NCBI GenBank assembly: GCA_019155205.2
Contig: JAHNZQ020003146.1
Coordinates: 654,405-718,404, forward strand
DNA length: 64,000 nucleotides
Direction: 5' to 3'
From: Gracilaria vermiculophylla
Taxonomy: Eukaryota; Rhodophyta; Florideophyceae; Gracilariales; Gracilariaceae
In this document: positions 27,840 through 36,489 of the stretch, piece by piece
How positions within the stretch are numbered: the stretch's first letter is position 1
Layout: every line of letters starts with the position of its first letter
Program-made: the position numbers and the translations under genes
The notes under the pieces: model-generated
What the model saw: the letters and a program-made list of their open reading frames with translations, nothing else
Databases searched by the model: none
Told to the model about the DNA's origin: nothing

Positions 27840-28559
27840 ATGGCGTGCTCGAAAGCCGTCGGAACGGCATTCATTAGCCACGTCCCAGTGCCGCGTCGGG
27901 CGCGTCTTGTGCCTAATAAAAGTTTAACCTGTCGCGCGCTTCGCAATGTATCGAGGAGACGAGCACGCGCAGCACGCGTGAGCATGGTGGCACAGCCCGC
28001 GTCCCGCGCCCCGTTCTCGACGGTGGGCATGACGGTGGAGGACTTTTTCGAGCGCTCAATCGGTGTGTGGCGCTCGCAGCGCTCCAGCCACATCCTGGCG
28101 TTTGCGCAGTTTGAAGCCATCACGAGCGAGATCTGCATCGAGAGAATTGCGGCCGACGACCAGCGCACAAAGGAGCTCGCAGCGCTGCACAAGGTGGCGC
28201 TGGACGAGATTTCCATAGCCATATACATGAGTTGGGAGGGGGAATCGGATTGGGACGATGACACAGAGGGAGAGTTGAGCGGGCACACGGTTCTGGCCGT
28301 GACCAAGCACAGCGAGCATAGCGGGAAGCTGCTTCGAAGCAGCGGATATGCCGAGACGATTCCCGCCGTTGGCGAATGGCGCATGACGGATGAGGGCATG
28401 TTTGTGCTGGAAACGGCGTACGAGGCGGCTGCAGCTGAAGAGCGCATCTGGTTTGCAACGAAGGACTTGAGAATGAGGGTTTCACAAATCCGCACGAGCT
28501 CCGGTGCCGGAGTGGTGAGCGCGTCGATGAGCACGGAAATCCGCAGGCTGAACTTGTAG
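27840..28559 (+). CDS. Phycobiliprotein chromophore lyase, CpcS/CpeS family (plastid-targeted)
   Basis: Predicted 239 residues. Attaches phycobilins to the conserved Cys-84-type site of phycobiliprotein subunits during phycobilisome assembly in the plastid. Residues 1-48 form a basic, acid-free transit-like extension (MACSKAVGTAFISHVPVPRR) absent from cyanobacterial homologues of about 180-200 residues. The lyase domain (a lipocalin-like barrel) follows from about 64: MTVEDFFERSIGVWRSQRSSHILAF (family start, not shown in full), the acidic WEGESDWD block, GHTVLAV, LLRSSGYAETIPAVGEWRM, EERIWFATKDLRMRVSQI and the end STEIRRL. These are the standard CpcS/CpeS blocks. Whether it serves phycocyanin, allophycocyanin or phycoerythrin cannot be read from sequence. 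The gene restricts the host to phycobilisome- or phycobilin-bearing eukaryotes. Confidence 0.93.
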   Translation: MACSKAVGTAFISHVPVPRRARLVPNKSLTCRALRNVSRRRARAARVSMVAQPASRAPFSTVGMTVEDFFERSIGVWRSQRSSHILAFAQFEAITSEICIERIAADDQRTKELAALHKVALDEISIAIYMSWEGESDWDDDTEGELSGHTVLAVTKHSEHSGKLLRSSGYAETIPAVGEWRMTDEGMFVLETAYEAAAAEERIWFATKDLRMRVSQIRTSSGAGVVSASMSTEIRRLNL

Positions 28560-28722
28560 CGGACCGAGAGCAAAGGGGGAGGGGGGGGTGGGGTTGCGAT
28601 TATGAGGTTTACTAGAGATTTGGGGAGTGGGTTTCTATTTGCGTGTCGGTTGTTATGAGCACAATTGCTACGGTACGGAAGAGTAGGTGATGGTACATAG
28701 GACTATGAACACGAAGGTGCAA

Positions 28723-29214
28723 TTAGAGATACAAGCCGTTGCGCATGGTTGAAGGCGGTGCGTGATGATTGTTGGGGTGGTTTTCAGGAGATGCAAAGGT
28801 GACGGCGCGGGCGGCAGGAGGCGCGGTGGGCTGCTGCGGGGCGTGGGGCGGCACCTGTGTAGCGGGGAGCGCGTGGGGCTGAAGCAGGCCGATGAAGTGC
28901 CGTAAACGAGAGATGGAAGCGTTGCGTCGCAGAACGATGGCGATATTTTCGCCGATGGCCTGTGTGAGGTCGGGGTCGGTGCGCTGCGGGTCCATCTGCT
29001 GCATCTCGGAGTTAGATGCGAGCAGCATGGACACGCTCTTGAGGAGGTAGTCGAGCTCGGACTGCAGCTCGGCCAGACTCATGTGCTCGTACGACTTGGA
29101 GGCGGTTGCCGGACGGGGATGCAGGTTGACTGAGGACGAGGACGGGGTGAAGTAGATGGCCGGGGCGATGGCCTTCTCGCGACGCGGAGGGTGCGGGGGG
29201 GCGGAAGAATCCAT
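28723..29214 (-). CDS. Hypothetical protein with short helical core
   Basis: Predicted 163 residues from ATG at 29214. The ends are Pro/His/Ala-rich and disordered. The middle (about 43-108) is a clean amphipathic two-helix region (MSLAELQSELDYLLKSVSMLL, then DLTQAIGENIAIVLRRN). Such a small helical hairpin could be a subunit of a coiled-coil complex, but I do not recognise it. It is convergent with the chromophore lyase (163 bp apart). The upstream region contains three evenly spaced GCAATTGC palindromes, which supports this being an expressed gene. Confidence 0.55.
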   Translation of the reverse strand: MDSSAPPHPPRREKAIAPAIYFTPSSSSVNLHPRPATASKSYEHMSLAELQSELDYLLKSVSMLLASNSEMQQMDPQRTDPDLTQAIGENIAIVLRRNASISRLRHFIGLLQPHALPATQVPPHAPQQPTAPPAARAVTFASPENHPNNHHAPPSTMRNGLYL

Positions 29215-29688
29215 GATTGCTCGGCGAGGGCGCGAGAGACTGTCCGGTATGACGGTGGGAAAGGTGGCGGCGATGGCGACGGCGGCGGCTAGAGTGAAGC
29301 GGTTACACCCGAGGGCTTACGCGGTTTTTCGGTGGGGGCGAGCGGTGCAGCAGAAATTAGGGGGGGTGGGGTGCAATTGCGTGTGTGACGGGGCAATTGC
29401 GACGGCGGCAGTGCAATTGCAATTGGCAATGTGGTAGTACTGCACGGCGCGGCGGGCGGTGGGCACGCAGCGGCCGTACGAATTCGGTCGTAGCGCGTAA
29501 CACAACAGACGGCGCTCAGTACAGACGCGCACTGATGGTGTGTGGGCCAAGGGCAAGGCACATAATAATATCTGCGGGCAGCGGGCGCGCAACGAGATAA
29601 GCGACGCGCGCGCGCGCAGTAAAGCAGACGGTGGTACACAGCTCGCGGAGGCGTAGTGTGAGATGGCGCAGTCAAACAAGGCGCGCCT
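29215..29688. promoter_or_regulatory. Promoter region with three GCAATTGC palindromes at 20-bp spacing
   Basis: A 474-bp region upstream of the small hypothetical gene (minus) and downstream of the Myb-like gene. Perfect palindromic octamers GCAATTGC lie at 29373-29380, 29393-29400 and 29413-29420, exactly 20 bp apart, 160-200 bp upstream of the minus-strand ATG. The third runs into aattggcaat. Two helical turns of spacing would place dimeric regulators on one DNA face. Confidence 0.55.
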
Positions 29689-30894
29689 TTACTCGGAAAG
29701 CTGTAAAGTGTTCCGTCGGGATTCTAACGTCAGCGACTCGAGACGCAAGCGACGCGTCTGGCACGCGCGGTGCGAGCGGCGGTAGCCCATCTGCGCCATG
29801 CGCTCGGCCACCTGTTTCATTGTCCGACCCTTGACCACGCCTACGTCCTTGCTCAGCCTCAGCAGCAGATCGTCCTCCTCCTTCGACCAGCGCACGCCGG
29901 CGCGGTCGCTGTAGCCCGACGCGCTGGATCCGCTGGCGGGAGCCAGCAGCGGCGCGTGGTCATGCAGTGCGTCACGCGGCGCGCTCACGGCGTGCTGGTG
30001 GTGCTGGTGGTGCTGGTGGTGCTGGTGCTGTTGGTGGTGCTGGTGCAGTTGGTGGTGCTGTTGTGGCGACGGCAGCGGGCCGTGCGAGGCGGCGGCGGCG
30101 GCGGCGGCGGCGGCTGCGGCGGCTGCGGCGGCCACGTCGTGTGAGCTGGTGGACGGCGCCAATAACTGGTGCGGCGACGTGAGTGACGACGGCTCGTACA
30201 TGGAGCACGGCACGGGGGGCACGGCAGCGCCCACGGTAGACGTGGCGGTGGCATCAGTGCACGCGCGCCAGTACGAAGACAGAGACGACGACGGCGGCGG
30301 CGGCGGCGGCGGCTGAGCGGCGGCCGGGGGGGGGATAGCGGCGTGTGAGTAATAGTCGGAGTGCGCGACTGCGAGCTGGTTGTCGTGAAGCACGGAGTCG
30401 GGCGAAAAGGTGGTGGTGTTGTGTGACAGAGTGGTGGGGTGCGGGAGCGAGGCGGCGGAGGCGGCCGCGGCGGCCGCGGCGGCCGCGGCTGCAGCGGCGG
30501 CAGTGGCGGCGTCGGAAGACGGGGGGGTAGGGTGGTACAAGTGGGAAGACATGTAAGAGTGGGCGAGCAGCGGCTGGTGGTCCATATTAAAGGAGCGCCA
30601 TTGGGGGTGGGGTGGTTGGAGCGCGTGGGTGTAGCGCAGGTGGGGCGAGGGTGGGGCGTCCGTAGGGTGGTGGACGCTGTTGTACGCGGTGGTTGTAGTT
30701 GTGGTGTTGGTGGGCGAGGGAATGGTGATGGCTGTGGCGGTGGTGGTGGCGGTGGTGGTGGTTGTGGTGGGCGTTTCGGGGTTGGAGGGGGGTGGGGGGG
30801 GAGGGGGCTGGGGGGGGGGGGGAAGCGGGGGGGGGAGCGAGCGGTGCGGGGAGGGGGGGGAGTGCGCGGACGGCGCGCGCGGAGACGCCGACAT
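29689..30894 (-). CDS. Myb/SANT-like DNA-binding protein with homopolymer tracts
   Basis: Predicted 401 residues from the ATG at 30894. Most of the protein is low complexity: Pro-rich N-terminus, Thr/Asn stretch, two or three poly-Ala tracts, poly-Pro, and a His/Gln repeat encoded by a gtggtgctg microsatellite (30000-30060). The C-terminus (about 330-401) has one Myb/SANT- or trihelix-like domain: VRWSKEEDDLLLRLSKDVG, KGRTMKQVAERM and GYRRSHRACQTRRLRLE, i.e. three helices with spaced Trp/Leu. A role as a transcriptional regulator is inferred. The frame is open upstream to 31269, but that sequence is promoter-like. Poly-Ala and poly-His tracts in frame with one domain argue that the minus frame, not the overlapping Gly/Arg-rich plus frames, is real. 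Confidence 0.7.
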   Translation of the reverse strand: MSASPRAPSAHSPPSPHRSLPPPLPPPPQPPPPPPPSNPETPTTTTTTATTTATAITIPSPTNTTTTTTAYNSVHHPTDAPPSPHLRYTHALQPPHPQWRSFNMDHQPLLAHSYMSSHLYHPTPPSSDAATAAAAAAAAAAAAAASAASLPHPTTLSHNTTTFSPDSVLHDNQLAVAHSDYYSHAAIPPPAAAQPPPPPPPSSSLSSYWRACTDATATSTVGAAVPPVPCSMYEPSSLTSPHQLLAPSTSSHDVAAAAAAAAAAAAAAASHGPLPSPQQHHQLHQHHQQHQHHQHHQHHQHAVSAPRDALHDHAPLLAPASGSSASGYSDRAGVRWSKEEDDLLLRLSKDVGVVKGRTMKQVAERMAQMGYRRSHRACQTRRLRLESLTLESRRNTLQLSE

Positions 30895-31430
30895 GGCGCG
30901 GGCGGCTTGTATGTGTCGGGTACACGGAAGGGCGAAGGTGAGCGCGCGCGCAAAGCACGGACGCACACACTCTCGCACTCGCACACACACACACGGTGAG
31001 CGGACGGCGCGCGGCGCTGTGTACACGCGCGGAACACTGCGGCAGTCGGGAGCGGCAGCCGCCACAGTATCTAACGCGCGCCGCGTGCCGTGCGTGCGGC
31101 GCAGACGCCCCGCCCCGCCGCCACCCCGCACAGCGCCCCACCGCGCGCTGACATCACCGAGGCGTTGCGTACGTTGTGGCGTGTCCACCGCGCAGCGCTG
31201 GACGCCTCCGTAGCCCCTCCACTCCTCCGCTCCCCCCACTTCCGGCCCCTTTGCAAACTTACGCTTCATTCACGCCCCGCTGTCAGAAGCGCCGCTGTCA
31301 GGAGCCGCTTTGTCAGCCTTCTGTCAGCTCTGCACAGCGTCAACTGTCAGCCACACTGTAAGTGCTCGCCTCTCGTCGAGCTGTCAGCGGCACCTTCTGT
31401 AAGCCGTCACCAAAAGTGCTCGCGTGGCGC
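30895..31430. promoter_or_regulatory. Divergent promoter with six TGTCAG hexamers
   Basis: A 536-bp region between the divergent Myb-like and MFS genes. TGTCAG occurs at 31281, 31296, 31311, 31322, 31345 and 31382, five of them preceded by C or GC, all on the plus strand within 107 bp and ending about 45 bp before the MFS ATG. Two related TGTAAG motifs lie at 31357 and 31398. TGTCA/TGACA is the known core of TALE homeodomain sites; that link is only a suggestion. A CA/CT microsatellite (30960-30990) lies nearer the Myb-like gene. Confidence 0.6.
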
Positions 31431-33590
31431 ATGATGCGCCGCGTCGCTGCACCGCGCCTGCCAGCCGCTGCTCCCCTGCGCGCCGTGCTGCTCCTCTCGG
31501 GGCGCGCGCGCCGCTTATCTCACCGCACCGCTGCCCGCCGCGCCGGCACCGTACGTCCTTCGACGCTCAACGCCGCAATGAGCGCCCTGCACGACTCCCA
31601 CGTACGGTGGCGCGTCGCCTTCGCCGCCGCCGCCATGAACGCCATCCAGTCCGCCAGCTTCTTCTTCACCCCCACCACGCTCATGCCGCTCATCATTTCC
31701 GACTTTGCCATCCCCCTCTCGCTCTCTACCGTCCCTATCGCCGTCGGCAAGATTGCCTACGTCTTGCTCCTTATCCCCGGCGGAATCGTCGTCGACCGCC
31801 ACGGCCCGCGCATTTGCGTGATGCTCGCCATCGCCGGCCTGGCGCTCGTCATGACCGTGTACGCCACTCTCATCTCAAACTTTTCGTCCCTCTTGCTCGC
31901 CCACGTCGTCATGGCCATCTTCGCCAGCGTCAGCGGCGTGCCTATCTACTCCATTTTCATCGCCCAGTGGTTCCACGCCGGCATCGGCTTGGCCATGGGG
32001 CTCGTGCTCGCGGGCTACTCGGCCGCCGGCACCATTGCCCCGCTCGTTCTGGGTCCCATCGCCGCCGAGATGGGCTGGCGCGTCGCCATGGGCTGCGTAT
32101 GCGCCATGCTTTGGTTCGTCGGGCTCCCCATCACCTTCTTCTTTCTCAAGGAGCCCCACCACGTGCAATCCGCCCGTCACTTTGTTCCTCACGACCAGTC
32201 TCCTGCATTTTCTCAGCCCGCCCCACCCATGCCCTTGCTCCTTCCCGACCGCCCGCTCGTCAGTCAATTCTCGTCTACCTTTGCCGGCTTTGCTCTCTCG
32301 TACATCCTACTGCAGTACTGCTTTGGTTGCTTCGGCGAGAACATCATGTTTTATCTAACCATTGACCGCTCCTTGTCGCTCTCTTTTGCCTCCCTGTTCT
32401 TCAGCGCCCTCAACCTTGCCTCCTTCTCCGCCAAGTTGGTCGGCGGCCACCTCGGCGATCGCTTTGATCGCTTCCACGTTGCCGCTGTCGCCAGTGCGCT
32501 CGCCGCCGTAGGCATCACCTTTCTTTTCAACCTGGGTGCGGGCCTGGATCACCACTACTTGCCCCACCTTACAGAATCCGTTTTTCCTGTCTTGATCTTT
32601 GCTGTTTTATTTGGCTTTGGATACGGTGCCACTTTCAACAGCCTCTACGCGCTCACGCCCATCGTTTTCGGAAAACAGAACCTCGGTCGAACTCAGAGCA
32701 CTTTGTTCGGACTTGGCCTCTGTGGAAATGCTGTCGGGTCTGTCCTCACCGGCGTCTTGCGCTCCAAGTATGGCTCGTATCAGCTCCCGTTCTTCCTCAC
32801 TGCGCTTGTGTGCGTTGTCAACTTTTTTGTCTTCAACTTTACTCGCTTGTCTCTGGGCGGAAGCGTGTCTGCTATGAAAATATTGGCGGAACAGCGTTCT
32901 GCCGTTATGTGCGATAGTGAGGAACCTGAACCATCTACATCTCCATCGTACCAGTCATCATTCCTCACTTCGTCAGCCAGCTTCTCAAGAATACCTCCTG
33001 TGAATAGCAGTGCCCCGATTGCCAAGGGCAGTCCATTCTCTGCCGCGGACCGTTTCGATGAGCGAATAATGCCGCCTACCATGTACGATTCTATTGAAAT
33101 GCTCCCTGCCGCGCGTGGCACGATTCCTCGCAGTTATAGTCGCCATGAAGGCACCGGGATGCTCCCCGAGCGTGGGTTCCCCATTGTGCGAGACTGGTCT
33201 AGTTTATCCCTACGGTCGCAATTGCAAGGTGCGCTTGCCGCTTCACCTTTCCAGGGCTCTGTACCATATGGCGCCAATCTTCACAGATCCTCTACATTCG
33301 AAGCCATGATTGACTCCGGGATTCTTTCGGCCAGTATGGAAGCCGTCGGTTTCCTGGGTGCGAATGAGGCGACACTACGAATCGCCTCCTCCACCAACAG
33401 AAGCCCAGCTCCAACTCCACCAATACGAAGCACACCTGGTCTGTCCCCGAACACTAGACAATTACCTTTTGCTTCACCGCCCTCGGTTTCTAGCGGATCT
33501 TCTGCAAAACAAGCTGCGCTGCTTTCTCTGCCCCCGCTCTCTGCCACTACACGTCCGACTCCGCCAGATAAGTCATCTGAACCCCCATGA
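31431..33590 (+). CDS. Major facilitator superfamily transporter with long C-terminal tail
   Basis: Predicted 719 residues. An Arg/Ala-rich N-terminal extension of about 60 residues (possibly organelle targeting, or untranslated if the ATG at 31578 is used) precedes 12 predicted membrane helices. The MFS motif A is seen after helix 2 as GGIVVDRHGPR and again after helix 8 as GGHLGDRFDR, a strong indicator of the two six-helix halves. Helix sequences such as MGLVLAGYSAAGTIAPLVLGP resemble the monocarboxylate/oxalate-type or nitrate-type MFS groups; I cannot assign a substrate. The last about 220 residues are Ser/Pro-rich, hydrophilic and probably cytosolic and regulatory. The upstream region carries the TGTCAG cluster. 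Confidence 0.85.
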   Translation: MMRRVAAPRLPAAAPLRAVLLLSGRARRLSHRTAARRAGTVRPSTLNAAMSALHDSHVRWRVAFAAAAMNAIQSASFFFTPTTLMPLIISDFAIPLSLSTVPIAVGKIAYVLLLIPGGIVVDRHGPRICVMLAIAGLALVMTVYATLISNFSSLLLAHVVMAIFASVSGVPIYSIFIAQWFHAGIGLAMGLVLAGYSAAGTIAPLVLGPIAAEMGWRVAMGCVCAMLWFVGLPITFFFLKEPHHVQSARHFVPHDQSPAFSQPAPPMPLLLPDRPLVSQFSSTFAGFALSYILLQYCFGCFGENIMFYLTIDRSLSLSFASLFFSALNLASFSAKLVGGHLGDRFDRFHVAAVASALAAVGITFLFNLGAGLDHHYLPHLTESVFPVLIFAVLFGFGYGATFNSLYALTPIVFGKQNLGRTQSTLFGLGLCGNAVGSVLTGVLRSKYGSYQLPFFLTALVCVVNFFVFNFTRLSLGGSVSAMKILAEQRSAVMCDSEEPEPSTSPSYQSSFLTSSASFSRIPPVNSSAPIAKGSPFSAADRFDERIMPPTMYDSIEMLPAARGTIPRSYSRHEGTGMLPERGFPIVRDWSSLSLRSQLQGALAASPFQGSVPYGANLHRSSTFEAMIDSGILSASMEAVGFLGANEATLRIASSTNRSPAPTPPIRSTPGLSPNTRQLPFASPPSVSSGSSAKQAALLSLPPLSATTRPTPPDKSSEPP

Positions 33591-34479
33591 GTAATTTGTA
33601 CATACATACATGTATTAGGTTTCATTTCTGCTGCTTGTTGTCTTGGTTCAATGGATTGTGCAGATAGTGTAGTGCTTTGTAGCTCGTCTATTTCACTCGT
33701 CCATGCAAAGTTTCTGGAGAATTTGGTGTCCATGTAATTCTGCAGCTGTGCTGATCATGTTTCCAAACACATGGGATACGGCAAGTACTTGAAAAGACAA
33801 TCTATGCTCATTTCGACCCTTCCTGATAACGTATGCTAAACATGTACATAATGCTTTGTATATATGTCATGGACATGGATAAAACACAATTGATATACTT
33901 GAGATCCGCGATCCCTTGATGATTAGAGTATTGCCATCCCTGAGGTCTGTCTCAGCAAATGCCTTCTGAGGTTACTCACGAATGCTTCTCTTCGCCGAAG
34001 CAGTGATAAACAATTTCATACCTTACCTATAGATTGGCGTCAACAATTCTTGCCGATTCTTATTATACAGTTCAGTACATCAAGCGTCTTCGGGTCTTTG
34101 AGCTGGTTTCATTTGTTGGGTAGTGATCGTACTGCAGTCAGAAATTACTTGAATAAATTACTCAATCATCACAACAATCACTGTACTTGAGTACAGTGCG
34201 CGAAACCTGAGTAAGGCCACCGGCCTCTTTCTTACTTTCACAATATGAAATTGAGAAAGAGGCTTTGTGGCACAGTCTGTTTCCTCGACTGAACAACAGA
34301 TATAGTCATGTAGCTTTGTAAAACGCGAACTCATACCGTTTTATGTGTAGCCATAGAAAACGTGAGAAAGAAGACGAAATCTAATTAAAATTCAAAACAA
34401 GAGACATAGTTACTCAACTCAACACTATGTCATTTCTTTCTATATTTCCACCCTTTAATACAACGCTCTTGTAAAGACT
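33591..34479. other. AT-rich intergenic region at the edge of the gene island
   Basis: About 890 bp with no ORF or motif recognised. It marks the change from GC-rich gene island to AT-rich, transposon-bearing DNA. Confidence 0.35.
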
Positions 34480-35425
34480 TAATCAGCGTTTCTGAGTACT
34501 CATTGTTCAGCTTGTTCCAACAATTTATTCATAATCTCAAACAAAGTTCCAACTTCCTTACATTAGCGCTGATTGGCGTACACTCGACAAGCTAATAGCC
34601 CTCAAGTGTTCTCCATAATGTTGAGGTCTGGTGACTTAGCCAGTCATGAATGTAAATCAACTTCGTGGTCTTCTAACCACTTCTAAGTGATAACAGACCG
34701 ATGTAAAGTATAGAGGCATCGTGGTGCTGAACTATAATAAACTTTTACCAATGTTTCAGGTTCAAATGGCAGCAGTTTCTTTCATACAAATTTGCAGTAC
34801 TTCTTAGAATCCATATTTCCTTTTCAAATCACTAATTGGCCTAGACTATACAACTAATAAGCTCCTAAAATAAAGTATGATGAAATATCAACCACTATGT
34901 CATTTTGAAAGAATGACTTTCTTTTTATAGATTTCATGCCAAAAATAGGCAAAATCATTTGCACCTCTAAGGTTCAACTTCTTTGCATCAGAAAAAGTAA
35001 ATTATTTCCAATTTTCTAAAGAATACTGCATTTTATGACGAATCCATATTTATTTTTCTTTTTTTATTAATTTCTATCATCATCGGTACAGATATCTGTT
35101 TTTTATATACCTCTTTTGGGTCTTTTTCCAAGATTTTTGCACTCTGCGGACAAAAACCGATAATAACAGAGCGTTTTAGAATCTCTTTACCAGATCTAAT
35201 TAAGTTGGATGCTGCACAAAGTAGAACCTGCTTCACAGTTGATGTCAGTATTATGTTGTTTGATCTTTTAGAGCGCATGTTGTATTTGTTCGGGATCTTT
35301 AAATCGTTCTGCGAACCAGTTCTCGAGTGATTTGAAGTGTCAAAGATTTTTCCCTGCGAGCAATTGTGAGCTTTGGCGGCCAAAAAGCATTCGTTTTTCT
35401 TTATCTCACAGGATTCTACCACGTA
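34480..35425 (-). pseudogene. Tc1/mariner transposase fossil 1
   Basis: Degenerate Tc1/mariner transposase on the minus strand. The 35033-35422 frame carries the N-terminal helix-turn-helix part: a 'NKYNMRSKRS' block corresponds to the N-P-x-x-Y-G-x-x-K-R-S stretch between the two HTH motifs of this family, followed by a VKQVLLCAASN helix. Further downstream (34520-34760) the DDE part is readable only across stops and frameshifts: WLEDHEVDLHS, LAKSPDLN and a following RVYAN block. No intact frame and no clear terminal inverted repeats remain. Confidence 0.65.
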
Positions 35426-35979
35426 CCATTGTTTTGCAATTTTGGTTTTTGAAGTTGTGAGGAGGATTGAGATGGATAAAATCTGGTATGTAGACTACTG
35501 TGTAGCGCGCGCGTTTGCGAGAGATATAGAGAAAACATAACTAGACTTTAATTGTATTTAGCAGCTCTTTATCGTTATTGGATTAGTGGAGACCACAGAC
35601 ATTGTCGCAGTGTAATGCAACTTGACAGGTACAATACCAATATCAATCCTATGCATATGAAAGAGTGTGATTCAGGGAAAGAAAAGTTTTTAAGCGATAA
35701 CCGTAGAAGTAGTGGGAGGCTTTATTTAGGTTTCACGGACTGTAAAACGATGCTGAAGTTTACATTTATGCAAGTACTTCGACAACAGAGGACTTTTTTG
35801 TCAGTGTTTAAAAACATTCACAAAACGCATACTGTACCCCTACGAGAACTGGATTAAGAAAGAATCAAGTCAAAACAATTTCAAAAATACGTTTTCTTCA
35901 CAAACCGACTTTGCTGTGAGTCATTTAGTAGTTTAGTTTGCATCTGTTTCTCCATATTCACTAACACTGATGTATCGTT
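35426..35979. other. AT-rich spacer, nothing certain
   Basis: No host gene recognised (a frame at 35552-35857 has no motif). The segment around 35865-35925 is similar to 47365-47425, both lying near transposase fossils, so it may be transposon flank. Confidence 0.3.
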
Positions 35980-36235
35980 TCCTTAACTTATTTGAAAATT
36001 TTATAGTTTTCCAGCAATTTTTGATAGAGTTCATTCATTTCCGAAACTGTCTGAATTAGACTTCTGCGCCAGAAAACCATCCTAGTTAGCAATAACGACA
36101 GGTTTTTTATTAGGTTCAAAAGTAATAAACGCGGTTGCCCCTCATTAACAGATACTGGTGGTTTATTCAGCAAATTCTGTACTAAAGACGCAATTTGTAC
36201 CGTCCAAATGAAGGCCAAGTTTTAAAGAAAAAAAC
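35980..36235 (-). pseudogene. Tc1/mariner transposase fossil 2 (C-terminal part)
   Basis: The minus frame 35988-36218 aligns by eye with the end of the DDE domain of fossil 3: IASLVQNLLN against IASFIKNWLQ, LNLIKNL against MSPIKNL, then a TRMVFWRRSLIQTVSEMNEL helix typical of the C-terminus. The catalytic Pro-Asp-Leu-Asn block is eroded. No start and no N-terminal half recognised. Confidence 0.4.
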
Positions 36236-36489
36236 CCTTCAGAAAGCAGTATTGTTTTTTAGGTAGTTTTACGTTAACTTTTTTAATAAACCAACGATCA
36301 TGTTCACCCTACTCAGTCAATGAAAAAATTACAGGACATGAAACATATACCTTATTCCAACTTAACATTGGCAGCAACGTGATTTCATTTTCCAACAAAT
36401 ATCTCCCAAAACCATAAATTTGGGTCTTCTTCTCTATTTTTGCAGTCTTTGTACTATGAAACGCTTATGAAACAACTTCGTACTTCTAG

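Noticed and set aside
27840..28559. Cyanobacterial contamination as the source of the CpcS/CpeS gene
   Set aside because: The gene lies in one contig with PRP3, F-box and Myb-like genes and has a transit-like extension that bacteria lack.
29967..31213. Several long Gly/Arg/Val-rich plus-strand frames opposite the Myb-like gene
   Set aside because: They are complements of poly-Ala, poly-Pro and His/Gln tracts, and no domain appears on the plus strand.
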